Below are positions 43,099 to 51,778 of a DNA stretch of 64,000 nucleotides, piece after piece. Under the pieces are notes generated by a model. It saw nothing but the letters and a program-made list of their open reading frames with translations. It was not told where the DNA came from and ran no database searches. Within the stretch, counting starts at the first letter, position 1. Each line of letters begins with the position of its first letter. Made by a program: the position numbers and the translations under genes. The stretch is taken from contig NZ_JBHIKY010000011.1 of assembly GCF_042139015.1 (NCBI RefSeq), positions 71,036 through 135,035 on the forward strand. The letters run 5' to 3'. This stretch comes from JBHIKY01 sp042139015. GTDB taxonomy: Bacteria > Bacillota > Bacilli > Bacillales > Marinococcaceae.

Positions 43099-44061
43099 AT
43101 GGAAAAGTATCAAGTACTGCTTTATTATAACTATGTCCGCATCGAGGACCCGGAGGAGTTTGCCTCTGAGCATCTTCGCTACTGTAAGGAACTTGGGCTG
43201 AAGGGCAGGATTCTCGTGGCAGAGGAAGGCATTAACGGCACAGTTTCCGGGACCATTGAACAGACTACTCAGTATATGAAGAATCTGACGGCAGATGCCC
43301 GTTTTGCCGATACAGAATTTAAGATTGATGAGTCAGCCGGCCATGCTTTTAAGAAAATGCATGTGCGACCGCGTGAGGAAGTTGTCTCCCTAAAGCTTGA
43401 CGAGGATATAGATCCGAATGAACTTACCGGCGAATACTTGGATCCAAAGGCATTTAAGGAAGCGATGGAACGTGAGGACACCATCATTCTTGACGCACGA
43501 AATGATTATGAATACGATCTCGGCCATTTCCGGGGTGCCATCCGCCCGGATATTCACAACTTCCGGGAGCTGCCTGACTGGCTCCAGAAAAATAAAGATA
43601 AATTTGAAGGAAAAAAAGTGTTAACTTACTGCACCGGCGGCATCCGCTGCGAGAAATTTTCCGGCTTTTTAAAAAGAGAAGGGTTCGAAGATGTAGCACA
43701 GCTGCATGGAGGTATTGTCACGTACGGAAAAGATGAGGACGTGAAAGGAGAGCTGTGGGATGGCAAATGCTATGTGTTCGACGAGCGCATAAGTGTCCCA
43801 ATCAATCGAGTTGATCATGTAATCGTTGGCAGGGATCACTTCGACGGCACACCATGTGAACGTTATGTCAACTGTGCGAGTCCAGAATGTAACAAGCAGA
43901 TTCTCTGTTCCATAGAAAATGAGCATAAGTACATGCGTGGCTGCACACACGAATGCCGGCTCGATCCGGATAACCGTTACGTTATTGAGCACAATCTCAG
44001 TGATGAGGACCGCAAAGTGAGGCTGAACCAAATCGAAGAAGACCTGGCCCAAAAAATTTAA
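43099..44061 (+). CDS. trhO: tRNA uridine(34) hydroxylase (rhodanese-like)
   Basis: A 320-residue protein of the TrhO/YbfQ family, which hydroxylates wobble uridine 34 of tRNAs (first step to mo5U/cmo5U) using oxygen. An N-terminal alpha/beta domain (YQVLLYYNYVRIEDPEEF ... AEEGINGTVSGT) is followed by a rhodanese domain with the active-site Cys in LTYCTGGIRCEKF, and a C-terminal cysteine-rich segment (NCASPECNKQILC ... GCTHEC) that may bind zinc. ATG 43099 is chosen over GTG 43090 because AGGTGAT precedes it. Confidence 0.9.
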   Translation: MEKYQVLLYYNYVRIEDPEEFASEHLRYCKELGLKGRILVAEEGINGTVSGTIEQTTQYMKNLTADARFADTEFKIDESAGHAFKKMHVRPREEVVSLKLDEDIDPNELTGEYLDPKAFKEAMEREDTIILDARNDYEYDLGHFRGAIRPDIHNFRELPDWLQKNKDKFEGKKVLTYCTGGIRCEKFSGFLKREGFEDVAQLHGGIVTYGKDEDVKGELWDGKCYVFDERISVPINRVDHVIVGRDHFDGTPCERYVNCASPECNKQILCSIENEHKYMRGCTHECRLDPDNRYVIEHNLSDEDRKVRLNQIEEDLAQKI

Positions 44062-44076
44062 ATATATGTTTAGCAG

Positions 44077-44109
44077 AACAGGAGCCTGACTAAACCAGGC
44101 CCTGTTTTT
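44077..44109 (+). terminator. Terminator of trhO
   Basis: AACAGG plus CCTG pair with CAGG plus CCTGTT around a short loop, with one small bulge, followed by TTTTT. Confidence 0.75.
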
Positions 44110-44111
44110 AC

Positions 44112-44132
44112 TAATAACGGAACCAGTGTCCG
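44112..44132. repeat. Single minus-oriented repeat unit, copy F
   Basis: One unit of the dispersed repeat (TAATAACGGAACCAGTGTCCG, minus orientation) directly behind the trhO terminator. No second unit is recognisable nearby. Confidence 0.5.
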
Positions 44133-44238
44133 TGCAGCCTGCAATTGCTTTTCCCGCAGGCTTGTTATGCTAGATGATCGGGAAGAACATTGTGAGAAAC
44201 GGTATGTCAGCATTGGCGTCTCTCCCATTATTCAATTT

Positions 44239-45339
44239 TTAAATAGCACCAGCAGCAGTGGTCTGTGGTAACGAACGATATGCCGGGAAAAACCCGCTGT
44301 CAGCCGGCTGTTTATAATGCTCCTCCCATTGGTTCACGAGCTTATCATATACCTGCTGGTTGTGAATTTTTTTGCCGATGAAAAAGTCTCTGGGCTTTTG
44401 CTGAGAAAAACGGTGCTTAAATGTAAACAAGGAATCTCTTCCACTGTGACCTCCGCCGAGGTGAAAAGTATGACAGCCGCTCCGTTTTCCCCACAACCCA
44501 CATTCATGCAGTAAAAATACATTTGATCCGATATGAATATACGATTGATCCGAGCAGCCGAGGTGATAATGAAGACAGTCATTTTCATACAGGCAAATTG
44601 CCGCGGCTATCATTTTTTCCTCTGCATAAACGCCGCAAAGCACCGCCTTGCTGCCCATATCTGCCATCAGGTTTTTGACATAGTCCAGTGAGAAATACGA
44701 ATAGGAAGAAGCCTGTAATTTATCCATCGTCTGCGTATAGAGGCTGTAAAAATTTTCGGCCTTCTTCACAGCTTCTTTTCCCTGGTAAGTATGGAACTCC
44801 AGTCCATGTTTCTCAGCTTTCCGAAGATTTCTGCGGTGATTTTTATGATAGTCCGCCATAAGCTCCTCCTGGGTTTTCGTCAGATCTACTGCGACGGTTT
44901 CTCTGTCATTACTCACGTCCAGATCGTTTTCTACAAAATGATAATTTTCCAGCAGAGGATGAAAACGGACAAATTCACTTACGATTTTTTCCTCCTCACA
45001 GAATGTTCCAAACTCGAGCCTGAACGCTTTGATTACTTCCGGTGAATGACTATCTGTCAACGGGCCTCCATACCCGTACGGAATCGTAATAATATCATAA
45101 TAATGACCGAGACTTCCTTGTTCCCCTAAAAACTTCAGCTCCCCAAGCCTTTTTTTTAAGAAACTGTAATAAACCTTCTGGCCGGCGGGAGCTGTATAGA
45201 CGAAAAGCTGCGGTTCTCCATCCCCGAGCCTGCGATATAAATCACTATAGGAATGCAGGTAAAATACGTCAGTGACTGCCGCCTGTTCAAGAACTTCCTC
45301 CCACCACTTTTTATTTGAATAAGGTATCACTTCATACAA
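44239..45339 (-). CDS. FemAB/GNAT-like acyl or aminoacyl transferase
   Basis: A 366-residue protein of the double-GNAT FemAB-like (BioF2-like acetyltransferase) type. YHKNHRRNLRKAEKHGLEFHTY is the conserved start of the second GNAT domain, and YHLGCSDQSYIHIGSNVFLLHECGLWGKRSGCHTFHLGGG the substrate/cofactor end. FemX-like proteins transfer aminoacyl groups from tRNA to peptidoglycan; those in EPS loci may attach acyl or amino-acid groups to sugars. It overlaps the ATP-grasp gene by 8 bases and is the final gene of the second EPS cluster. Confidence 0.7.
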   Translation of the reverse strand: MYEVIPYSNKKWWEEVLEQAAVTDVFYLHSYSDLYRRLGDGEPQLFVYTAPAGQKVYYSFLKKRLGELKFLGEQGSLGHYYDIITIPYGYGGPLTDSHSPEVIKAFRLEFGTFCEEEKIVSEFVRFHPLLENYHFVENDLDVSNDRETVAVDLTKTQEELMADYHKNHRRNLRKAEKHGLEFHTYQGKEAVKKAENFYSLYTQTMDKLQASSYSYFSLDYVKNLMADMGSKAVLCGVYAEEKMIAAAICLYENDCLHYHLGCSDQSYIHIGSNVFLLHECGLWGKRSGCHTFHLGGGHSGRDSLFTFKHRFSQQKPRDFFIGKKIHNQQVYDKLVNQWEEHYKQPADSGFFPAYRSLPQTTAAGAI

Positions 45340-46324
45340 TGCTCCGTCCTCCCAGTACTTTATTTTTCAAAAGCATTACGTTATCAAATTTCACCATCGT
45401 CGTTCCTGCTTCATAGCTGTTTAACGCCTGGGCATTAGCAAATCCATTCAAATTATTAATGATATTTCTCACAAAATTCTGTCCCGCTTCATGGGCATGT
45501 AGATAGCCGCCGCCAAATCTGGGGTTAATTTCAGAAATCAGCCAGCCGTTTTCTGTACGAAAGCAGTCAATATCAATCGGTCCGGCAGGCTGCAGTACAT
45601 CGATGAGTCTTTCTATTACAGAGAGGAGCGCAGGGTCCTTCAGGCTTACGGATCTGTCGGTTTCCCCTGTCCTCATTAAAACCTTCTTTTTACAAAAAAT
45701 GTGAGTCGCTTTCTTGGAAATCATGTCCGCATAGCAGTCAATTCCTATTTCATCACCGGCCATAAAGGGCTGAATAATATAATTCTCATTTTTATGAAGC
45801 AGCTGCCTTACGTCCTGGAGAGATTCAAGCTTCTGTACTCCCGTACTCGCACTTCCATTTTTCGGCTTTGCAAACAGCGGGAACGATATTGTGCCGCTGT
45901 CCAATGCTTTTGCGGTATCTTCCATGCATATAAATGTCGGAACCGCAGGTAAATCATTCATGATTAAAAATTGATAGGTTAAATACTTGTCAAAGCAAAT
46001 GTCTACAACTTCTCTGCTGGAGACCACCGGCGTAATCAGCTTCTTTAGAAAAACATCCTTGTATCCGGCCAGCAGGGAAAGCTCCGGATCAATAAGGGAA
46101 AGTATCCCTGTAATTTCGTGTTTTTTACAAATTGCCTCCAGATGTGGAAGATAGGAGGGATGATCAATACGCGGAACCACTTCTGCACGGTCAGCATGCA
46201 CAAGCGCTGGAGCTGTTGAATCACAGTCTGCCGCCACCACAATGCCGCCAATGTTATTTAACTCTTCTTTAAAATATTCAGTCAGCTTAACGCGTCGGCC
46301 GGCACTACACAATAATAGGTTCAT
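45332..46324 (-). CDS. ATP-grasp carboxylate-amine ligase
   Basis: A 330-residue ATP-grasp enzyme. The N-terminus MNLLLCSAGRRVKLTEYFKEEL is a Rossmann-like pre-domain as in PylC and CarB-like ligases. The ATP-grasp core shows FPLFAKPKNGSASTGVQKL (ATP-binding lysine and loop), GDEIGIDCYAD and the metal-binding INPRFGGGYLHAHEAGQNF. It would join a carboxylate to an amine through an acyl phosphate. The frame extends to 46441, but AGGGGGATC precedes ATG 46324. It follows a PLP decarboxylase and precedes a FemAB-like transferase, implying one modification pathway. Confidence 0.8.
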   Translation of the reverse strand: MNLLLCSAGRRVKLTEYFKEELNNIGGIVVAADCDSTAPALVHADRAEVVPRIDHPSYLPHLEAICKKHEITGILSLIDPELSLLAGYKDVFLKKLITPVVSSREVVDICFDKYLTYQFLIMNDLPAVPTFICMEDTAKALDSGTISFPLFAKPKNGSASTGVQKLESLQDVRQLLHKNENYIIQPFMAGDEIGIDCYADMISKKATHIFCKKKVLMRTGETDRSVSLKDPALLSVIERLIDVLQPAGPIDIDCFRTENGWLISEINPRFGGGYLHAHEAGQNFVRNIINNLNGFANAQALNSYEAGTTMVKFDNVMLLKNKVLGGRSIV

Positions 46325-46352
46325 TTTTGATCCCCCTCGTATATTACATTTT

Positions 46353-47657
46353 TCAAAAGCAGTAGAGCTCCTCATTGAAAAATTGTGAGATTTTCTCTTT
46401 GTGGCGTGCGATTTTCCAACCAGCTTCCTCGACTGCCACAATGGCCGGACGTTCTTTTATAAATGGCGGATTAAATACGATGCTGTACGCACCGACGTTT
46501 TCAAAAGCGATATAATCACCCGGCCGGGGCAGTGAACTGCTGACATCATGGGCTAGATAGTCTTTTTCCATACAAGTGTATCCGACGATATCAAATAGGG
46601 ATTGTGGCTGGTTGGAGACACCTTCCTCCGGCCGAATGATTGTCATTGGCAGGTTATTTCTGTGCATTGTGGGTTTTACGTTGTGTACACTGCCGTCAAC
46701 CAGGACGAAATGCCGGTTTCGTACATTTTTTGTGTCGATCACTTTAGCGTAGAAAAGAAATGTATTGGCGACAAGCGATATACCTGGCTCGATTATTAAC
46801 GCCGGCCTCGCGGGTAAACCTCCGTACTCCCTCTGCATGACTGCACACACTGCAGCAGCATATTCCTCAAAGGAGGGAGCTTCAATTTCAAACGAAGCTG
46901 GGAGTTCCCCATAAAAGCCGCCTCCAATGTCTATATAATCAGGAGTTTCTGCGAGAAGCTGTTTCGCAAGACTGCATAGTTTTTTTGTTATACGTTGATA
47001 CGTACGAATAGCTCTTTTTCGTGTTGAAAAATGACCGTGAAGTCCGGAAATCTTGAGGTTCGGCAGCGATTGCAGCTCAGAAACAGCACGTTTTAGATCG
47101 CCATTTTCAACACAAAGACCGAAGCGGCTCCGTTCATAGCCCTCTTGAAGAACGCTCTCTCCCCCGTCCGAAAGATCAAAGTTCACACGGAGGCCTACCC
47201 TGCACTCCCGCAAAGGATTGCTTTCGCAGAAGGATTTAATATATTCAATTTCGTAAAACGAATCGATATTTAAAATGCTTTCGTTCATAAGAGCGGTCTC
47301 AATGTCATTTTCGGATTTCAGCGGCCCGTTAAAGATAATTTTTTTCGGATTGACACCAATTTTTACAGCTAAATCGTACTCGAGTCTTGATACCACCTCA
47401 GCGTAAGCTCCTAGACTGGACAGCTCCCGGCAGAGCAGCGGTAGATAATTTGTTTTATAGGAGTATCCGATAATTAAAGGTTCGTAACGGCTTTTGAAAG
47501 CCCGCTCCATTTTACTGTAATTTCCGCGCAGCTTTTTCAGATCGAGCGCATAAAAGGAATCACCGCAGCTTTTTACTATCTCCTCGATTGTTTCGCAGCT
47601 TAATGTTTCAGTTTTTTTAGTACTCTGCTTTTCTTTTCTTACCGCAAATGAATTCAC
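46353..47657 (-). CDS. PLP-dependent decarboxylase, LysA-like (fold III)
   Basis: A 434-residue alanine-racemase-fold decarboxylase of the diaminopimelate/ornithine decarboxylase superfamily. The PLP lysine is in PLIIGYSYKTNYLPLLCREL, glycine-rich phosphate binding is in DYIDIGGGFYGELP, LIIEPGISLVANTF binds PLP, and GYTCMEKDYLAHDV supplies the second catalytic Cys-x-x-x-D site at the dimer interface. The amino acid decarboxylated cannot be read. A SinR-like site lies 24-39 bases upstream of the start. Confidence 0.82.
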   Translation of the reverse strand: MNSFAVRKEKQSTKKTETLSCETIEEIVKSCGDSFYALDLKKLRGNYSKMERAFKSRYEPLIIGYSYKTNYLPLLCRELSSLGAYAEVVSRLEYDLAVKIGVNPKKIIFNGPLKSENDIETALMNESILNIDSFYEIEYIKSFCESNPLRECRVGLRVNFDLSDGGESVLQEGYERSRFGLCVENGDLKRAVSELQSLPNLKISGLHGHFSTRKRAIRTYQRITKKLCSLAKQLLAETPDYIDIGGGFYGELPASFEIEAPSFEEYAAAVCAVMQREYGGLPARPALIIEPGISLVANTFLFYAKVIDTKNVRNRHFVLVDGSVHNVKPTMHRNNLPMTIIRPEEGVSNQPQSLFDIVGYTCMEKDYLAHDVSSSLPRPGDYIAFENVGAYSIVFNPPFIKERPAIVAVEEAGWKIARHKEKISQFFNEELYCF

Positions 47658-47680
47658 GCTGGTGTCCCTCCCTCGTTTTT

Positions 47681-47696
47681 GTTCTTAATAAAAAAC
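47681..47696. promoter_or_regulatory. Second SinR-box-like site
   Basis: GTTCTTAATAAAAAAC matches the operator-like sequence at 63207-63222 in 15 of 16 positions. It lies directly upstream of the PLP decarboxylase gene, in the only gap above 75 bases inside the large EPS cluster. Confidence 0.4.
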
Positions 47697-47819
47697 AACA
47701 TCAGCAAAAAAATAACGCTCTTGCTGTAGTTCTATATATAGAGTAATACAATGCATTAAAACGAACATCAACTTTTCTCATTCTTAGTAGACAAAACCTT
47801 TCTGACAAACTCCGGTCTT

Positions 47820-48929
47820 TCAGCTTTTTACATCTCCAGGCTGTTTCAGGCTTCTGGCCGATTTAATAGCCGGGATTTTTACCCTGTGGTATAGCCGGCT
47901 TTTTAGATACGTCGTCATTGGCTTTTCGACCCATAGATAGACAAGATTACCTGAGAGCACCGTTATTACAATGATCGTGACCATGGACCAGAAATAACCA
48001 AGTCCCTGAATAAGGGACGACTCGGCAAATAGAAATATATACAGCTGCAAAAACGGCATGTGTGTAATAAATACGGAGTATGAGGCGTCGCCCTGAAAGG
48101 AGAGCGCTGCCGGAATGCTTTTTTGTTTCTTTTCATTCAAAGCAAGCCCGAGGATCAACATCATCGAAAAAAGACAATGAAATTGTGCTTCGTACATCGG
48201 TATGAATCCATAAATGTTGTTGATCCATATGCCAATAAATCCTCCAATTCCCGTGATAATGTAAAATGGCGCATAACGAAGATTATAGTTCAGGTACACA
48301 TATGCAATAAAGCATCCTGCAAAAATCTCAAGATTGCTGAAGCTTAATACGAAATTGCCCCAGTCCCTTCCAAACACCTCCTGCAAGGAGATGAAAAAAG
48401 TGAGAATCCCCCAGCAGGCAACGATAGGAATAAAAATACAAGGCTTATAAATAATGAAAGCGGCAAGAACATAAAAGAACCCAATATGATTCAGTGACCA
48501 CGCTGCCGATAAAACAGGTGGAGCCACAGCTGGATCAATCGGAAGAAGGAGCATCGATTTTACAATGACTTCGATTGTGTAAAAATTCTCCGTCCCCCTG
48601 AAAAGAAATGCGCCAGCCAGTACAAGCAGCGTAAATACCCAATAAATCGGATAAATCTTAATCACACGCTTTACTAGAAACTCACTTGCCTTGCCTGGGG
48701 TTCCTATATAATGGTGGTAGACGTAATAAATCATGAAGCCTGTCACGACAAAGAAAAAGTCAACCCCTCCCGTCCGGTCCCATACCCCCATATTGAACCA
48801 GTCATAGGTAAATCTTTCGTAAAATTGAATATTGATATGGCCGATCAGCACTAGAATAATACCGACTGCTCTTGCTACCTGCACCAATAACAGGCGCTGC
48901 CCGCTTTTTTTCCTCATTCTTTTCACCAC
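47820..48929 (-). CDS. Acyltransferase 3 family membrane protein
   Basis: A 369-residue protein with about 10 membrane segments of the OafA-like acyltransferase family (O-acetylation of surface sugars). LLLVQVARAVGIILVLIGHINI carries the conserved R/H active-site pair of the first helices, and GGVDFFFVVTGFMIYY is the second conserved block. There is no SGNH domain. It ends the main part of the second EPS cluster before the 162-base gap. Confidence 0.82.
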   Translation of the reverse strand: MVKRMRKKSGQRLLLVQVARAVGIILVLIGHINIQFYERFTYDWFNMGVWDRTGGVDFFFVVTGFMIYYVYHHYIGTPGKASEFLVKRVIKIYPIYWVFTLLVLAGAFLFRGTENFYTIEVIVKSMLLLPIDPAVAPPVLSAAWSLNHIGFFYVLAAFIIYKPCIFIPIVACWGILTFFISLQEVFGRDWGNFVLSFSNLEIFAGCFIAYVYLNYNLRYAPFYIITGIGGFIGIWINNIYGFIPMYEAQFHCLFSMMLILGLALNEKKQKSIPAALSFQGDASYSVFITHMPFLQLYIFLFAESSLIQGLGYFWSMVTIIVITVLSGNLVYLWVEKPMTTYLKSRLYHRVKIPAIKSARSLKQPGDVKS

Positions 48930-48956
48930 CTTTTCTCTTTTTTAGCTGCTTCTGCT

Positions 48957-50633
48957 TTATTCTGCCCGCTGCGGAAGCGGGTTCTGCGATTTTACCGGAA
49001 GAAATTTATACAGTTTTTTGTATAGATGTGAAAAGTGGTAGTCAAAGCGCTTGCCGTCCACAATTGTCACATCTCCTATTTTTGCTATTGTGTGAAGACC
49101 GTCTGGATAAGCACTATCCGGACGCGGGTGAATAAATGAAGCTGGTGTTTCTATGAAGCTTGTCGGTGTCAGTTTTTCGATCTGATTTACTACTACTCTT
49201 CCGCCGTACGTCCGCGAGCAATCCTGCGCCGGGCGGTACAGCTTTTCTTTAAATATAAATGGGGTGCCGGCAGGTCTGCTGGAGCGGCTGTCAATTTTAA
49301 CTGGATTGCACGAATGTGGAAGCCATTCTCCTAACAGATCGTCTGAATAATAAATATGAAGGTCATTGTTTTGACTCTGCGCACTTTCAAATGCTTTTGT
49401 ACAGAAGAGCCACCACCTGCCTTCGTACTGAATCAGGCTCGAGTCCACCCCTGGAAAATTATTAAGCAGTGTCTTTTCTTTGAGCCATTTTTCACCCTCA
49501 GCATCCAGTCGATACAGTGCCACCTCTCTTTCCTCGGAGGTTTCAGGAACACAATAGATTTCATTTTCATGTTCAACCACGTAAGGATAAGACATATGAG
49601 TAGGCAGACGGATCACTGAAGATGTGACCGCGGCATCCTTTTTATTCACATTACTCAGATAAAGATTAACCTGCGAAATGTAGCCTTTTACTACTTTATA
49701 ATCGAGCTCCTCCATCAATATTTGAGTTCTGCCGTCCCTCTGGTAACCGAAAGGATCCGCATAGTAAACATTTCCATCATGAACGATCCATTGAATTTTC
49801 GGCGCTGCATCCGAAATTACCTCATTAATCGGCTGATCTATAATCCCGATATTCCAATATTCATAGCGAAATAGCTTATTGAATAAGCTTATTGTTTTTC
49901 TTTTCAGTAACCGTCCAATGAGGGTAAGAGTCTGCCGGGCATCAGGCTCTGCTAAAGCTTCGGCAGGCTCTCGCTGCAACGGCGCCTGAACGGTCTCTGC
50001 ATTACCCGATGTAAGCTCCACGCATACGTATGCCGGCCATTTCACGACAGATGAATAGACCAGTTCCTTTGCAGCTGCAAGAGAATCCGCCGCTGTTGCA
50101 AAGCAGCCTTTCTTTAACGTTTTCGGTGTGGATGAATCGTCTGTTTCTTGAATTAGAGAAGCACAAATAACGGGGTCGTGATTGTATAACTCCCAGAAAA
50201 ATGCAGGTCCTTTACTGATTCGGGGGAAATCATGAAAAGTAAAACGCCACACACCGTGTCTAACCGAGTTCAGGATAAATCCGGAAGCTTTGGATTCACT
50301 CAAATTTAAAATAAAGTCGAGCTCCGTTTTCTGCAGCAGTTCAGCTGCTTCAGTGCTGCTTCCTTGATAGCTGCAGACAGGCAGATGCTTCAATAGCGAA
50401 CCGTTGTTTATACACTCCAGGCTCTTCACAAATTTATTGATAATAGTGCTGTAAATCTGAAAAAATGTTTTAGGATGGATTGCCTGGTCTTGTTTATCAA
50501 CTAAGATGACAAGACAGAGCTCAAGCTGTTTCATCTCAGTTAAATGTTTAATACTTTCTACCTTCCATCTCGCCAATGTAAAGCTGTCGATCATCACCGC
50601 AAAGCGTTGAGATTTCTTCATTTCCGACACCAT
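48957..50633 (-). CDS. Formyltransferase-like/GINT1-type glycan protein
   Basis: A 558-residue protein. The N-terminal part (about 5-200) resembles the formyltransferase fold: TELDFILNLSESKASGFILNSVRHGVWRFTFHDFPRISKGPAFFWEL. From about 270 to 530 is a five-bladed propeller-like region: VYYADPFGYQRDGRTQILMEE, SYPYVVEHENEIYCVPETSE, GVDSSLIQYEGRWWLFCT, SRPAGTPFIFKEKLYRPAQDCS. This pair matches bacterial proteins annotated glucosamine inositolphosphorylceramide transferase family (GINT1 N-terminal domain). It is probably a polysaccharide-modifying enzyme. Confidence 0.7.
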   Translation of the reverse strand: MVSEMKKSQRFAVMIDSFTLARWKVESIKHLTEMKQLELCLVILVDKQDQAIHPKTFFQIYSTIINKFVKSLECINNGSLLKHLPVCSYQGSSTEAAELLQKTELDFILNLSESKASGFILNSVRHGVWRFTFHDFPRISKGPAFFWELYNHDPVICASLIQETDDSSTPKTLKKGCFATAADSLAAAKELVYSSVVKWPAYVCVELTSGNAETVQAPLQREPAEALAEPDARQTLTLIGRLLKRKTISLFNKLFRYEYWNIGIIDQPINEVISDAAPKIQWIVHDGNVYYADPFGYQRDGRTQILMEELDYKVVKGYISQVNLYLSNVNKKDAAVTSSVIRLPTHMSYPYVVEHENEIYCVPETSEEREVALYRLDAEGEKWLKEKTLLNNFPGVDSSLIQYEGRWWLFCTKAFESAQSQNNDLHIYYSDDLLGEWLPHSCNPVKIDSRSSRPAGTPFIFKEKLYRPAQDCSRTYGGRVVVNQIEKLTPTSFIETPASFIHPRPDSAYPDGLHTIAKIGDVTIVDGKRFDYHFSHLYKKLYKFLPVKSQNPLPQRAE

Positions 50634-50649
50634 CTCCCCCCTCCCCTTC

Positions 50650-51753
50650 TCATTTTAATACTGCTTCCTCGCGGAAACTATCAGCCGGTAAATTGTTATT
50701 GGTGAGAGCCGCATATTCATTCAGTGTCTCCTGAATCATCTGATCAAGTGAAAATTCCACCTCCACTTTCCGCCTTGCATTTTCGATGATTCTTTCACGG
50801 TGCGATTCGTCACTATCAAGCATCCGCAGGCGATGGCTGAAATCGGCTGCGGAATGTTCTGAAATCAGTAGACCCGTTTCACTGTCGATGACAGCTTCTC
50901 TTATACCACCTCTATCAATTGTCAAAAGCGGGGTACCGGAAGCCATTGCTTCTAATACCACCATCGGAAATACCTCCCGGTGGGAAGTCAGCAGTATCGC
51001 ATCCATCCTTTTTATGAATTTTTCCGGCTGCGGCACTGCGCCGAGTAATGTCACTTTTTGCTGCAGATCCCATCTATTAATCAAGTTCTGAAGATTCTCT
51101 TTTTCCGGGCCGTCTCCGGCAATAAAAAAACGGTATCCCGGCATGTGCTTAAATTCTTTTGCAATCTTCACAAATAATTCCACGTTCTTTTCCTTAGAAA
51201 GCCTGGCAAGAATTCCAATGTTCCTGGTAAAGGCTTTTTCTTTTTTTTCCGCGAACTCAAACTGGTTTAGATCCACGCCGTTATAGATAGTTTTTATTTT
51301 TTCTTTCTTCACCCCAAGCCTGTGGAGGTTATTCTTTTCAAAATCACTTACCGTAATGATTTTATCAACAAAATAATTCATCAGCTTCGTATACAGAAAA
51401 GCGAGTCTTTTTTCCATTGCGGTGATGTTATGCTTTGTATAAACGATCTTCAGCTTCCTTCTGCCTAACAGATGGAGCAGGATAACATACAGGGTCATCC
51501 GTAGACTGTTCGCATGAATAGTATCAATCTTAAGGCGCTTCACCAATTGATAGAGTACAGCCAGATTACGAAGGTGGTTTCTCCTCGCCAAAGTTGTGAA
51601 TGCTTCCTTATGTTTTATTCTTCCCGAGAGCTCCCCCGATGCTGCAGCTGTATAAAAGCTCATGTTTGGATGACTCAATTTGTTTTCAAGCTTGCAGAAA
51701 TAAGTCTCTGCTCCTCCGGTTTCCAATTTGTCTGTCAATACTAGTACGTTCAT
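50650..51753 (-). CDS. GT-B glycosyltransferase (family 4)
   Basis: A 367-residue GT4-type enzyme. MNVLVLTDKLETGGAETYFCKL is the acceptor-domain start; the donor domain shows NIGILARLSKEKNVELFVKIAKEF, FIAGDGPEKENLQNLI and HREVFPMVVLEAMASGTPLLTIDRGGIREAV, which includes the EX7E nucleotide-sugar site. It would add one sugar of the repeat unit. Confidence 0.87.
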   Translation of the reverse strand: MNVLVLTDKLETGGAETYFCKLENKLSHPNMSFYTAAASGELSGRIKHKEAFTTLARRNHLRNLAVLYQLVKRLKIDTIHANSLRMTLYVILLHLLGRRKLKIVYTKHNITAMEKRLAFLYTKLMNYFVDKIITVSDFEKNNLHRLGVKKEKIKTIYNGVDLNQFEFAEKKEKAFTRNIGILARLSKEKNVELFVKIAKEFKHMPGYRFFIAGDGPEKENLQNLINRWDLQQKVTLLGAVPQPEKFIKRMDAILLTSHREVFPMVVLEAMASGTPLLTIDRGGIREAVIDSETGLLISEHSAADFSHRLRMLDSDESHRERIIENARRKVEVEFSLDQMIQETLNEYAALTNNNLPADSFREEAVLK

Positions 51754-51778
51754 GAGACAGCCCTCTCTTTCATTTCAT

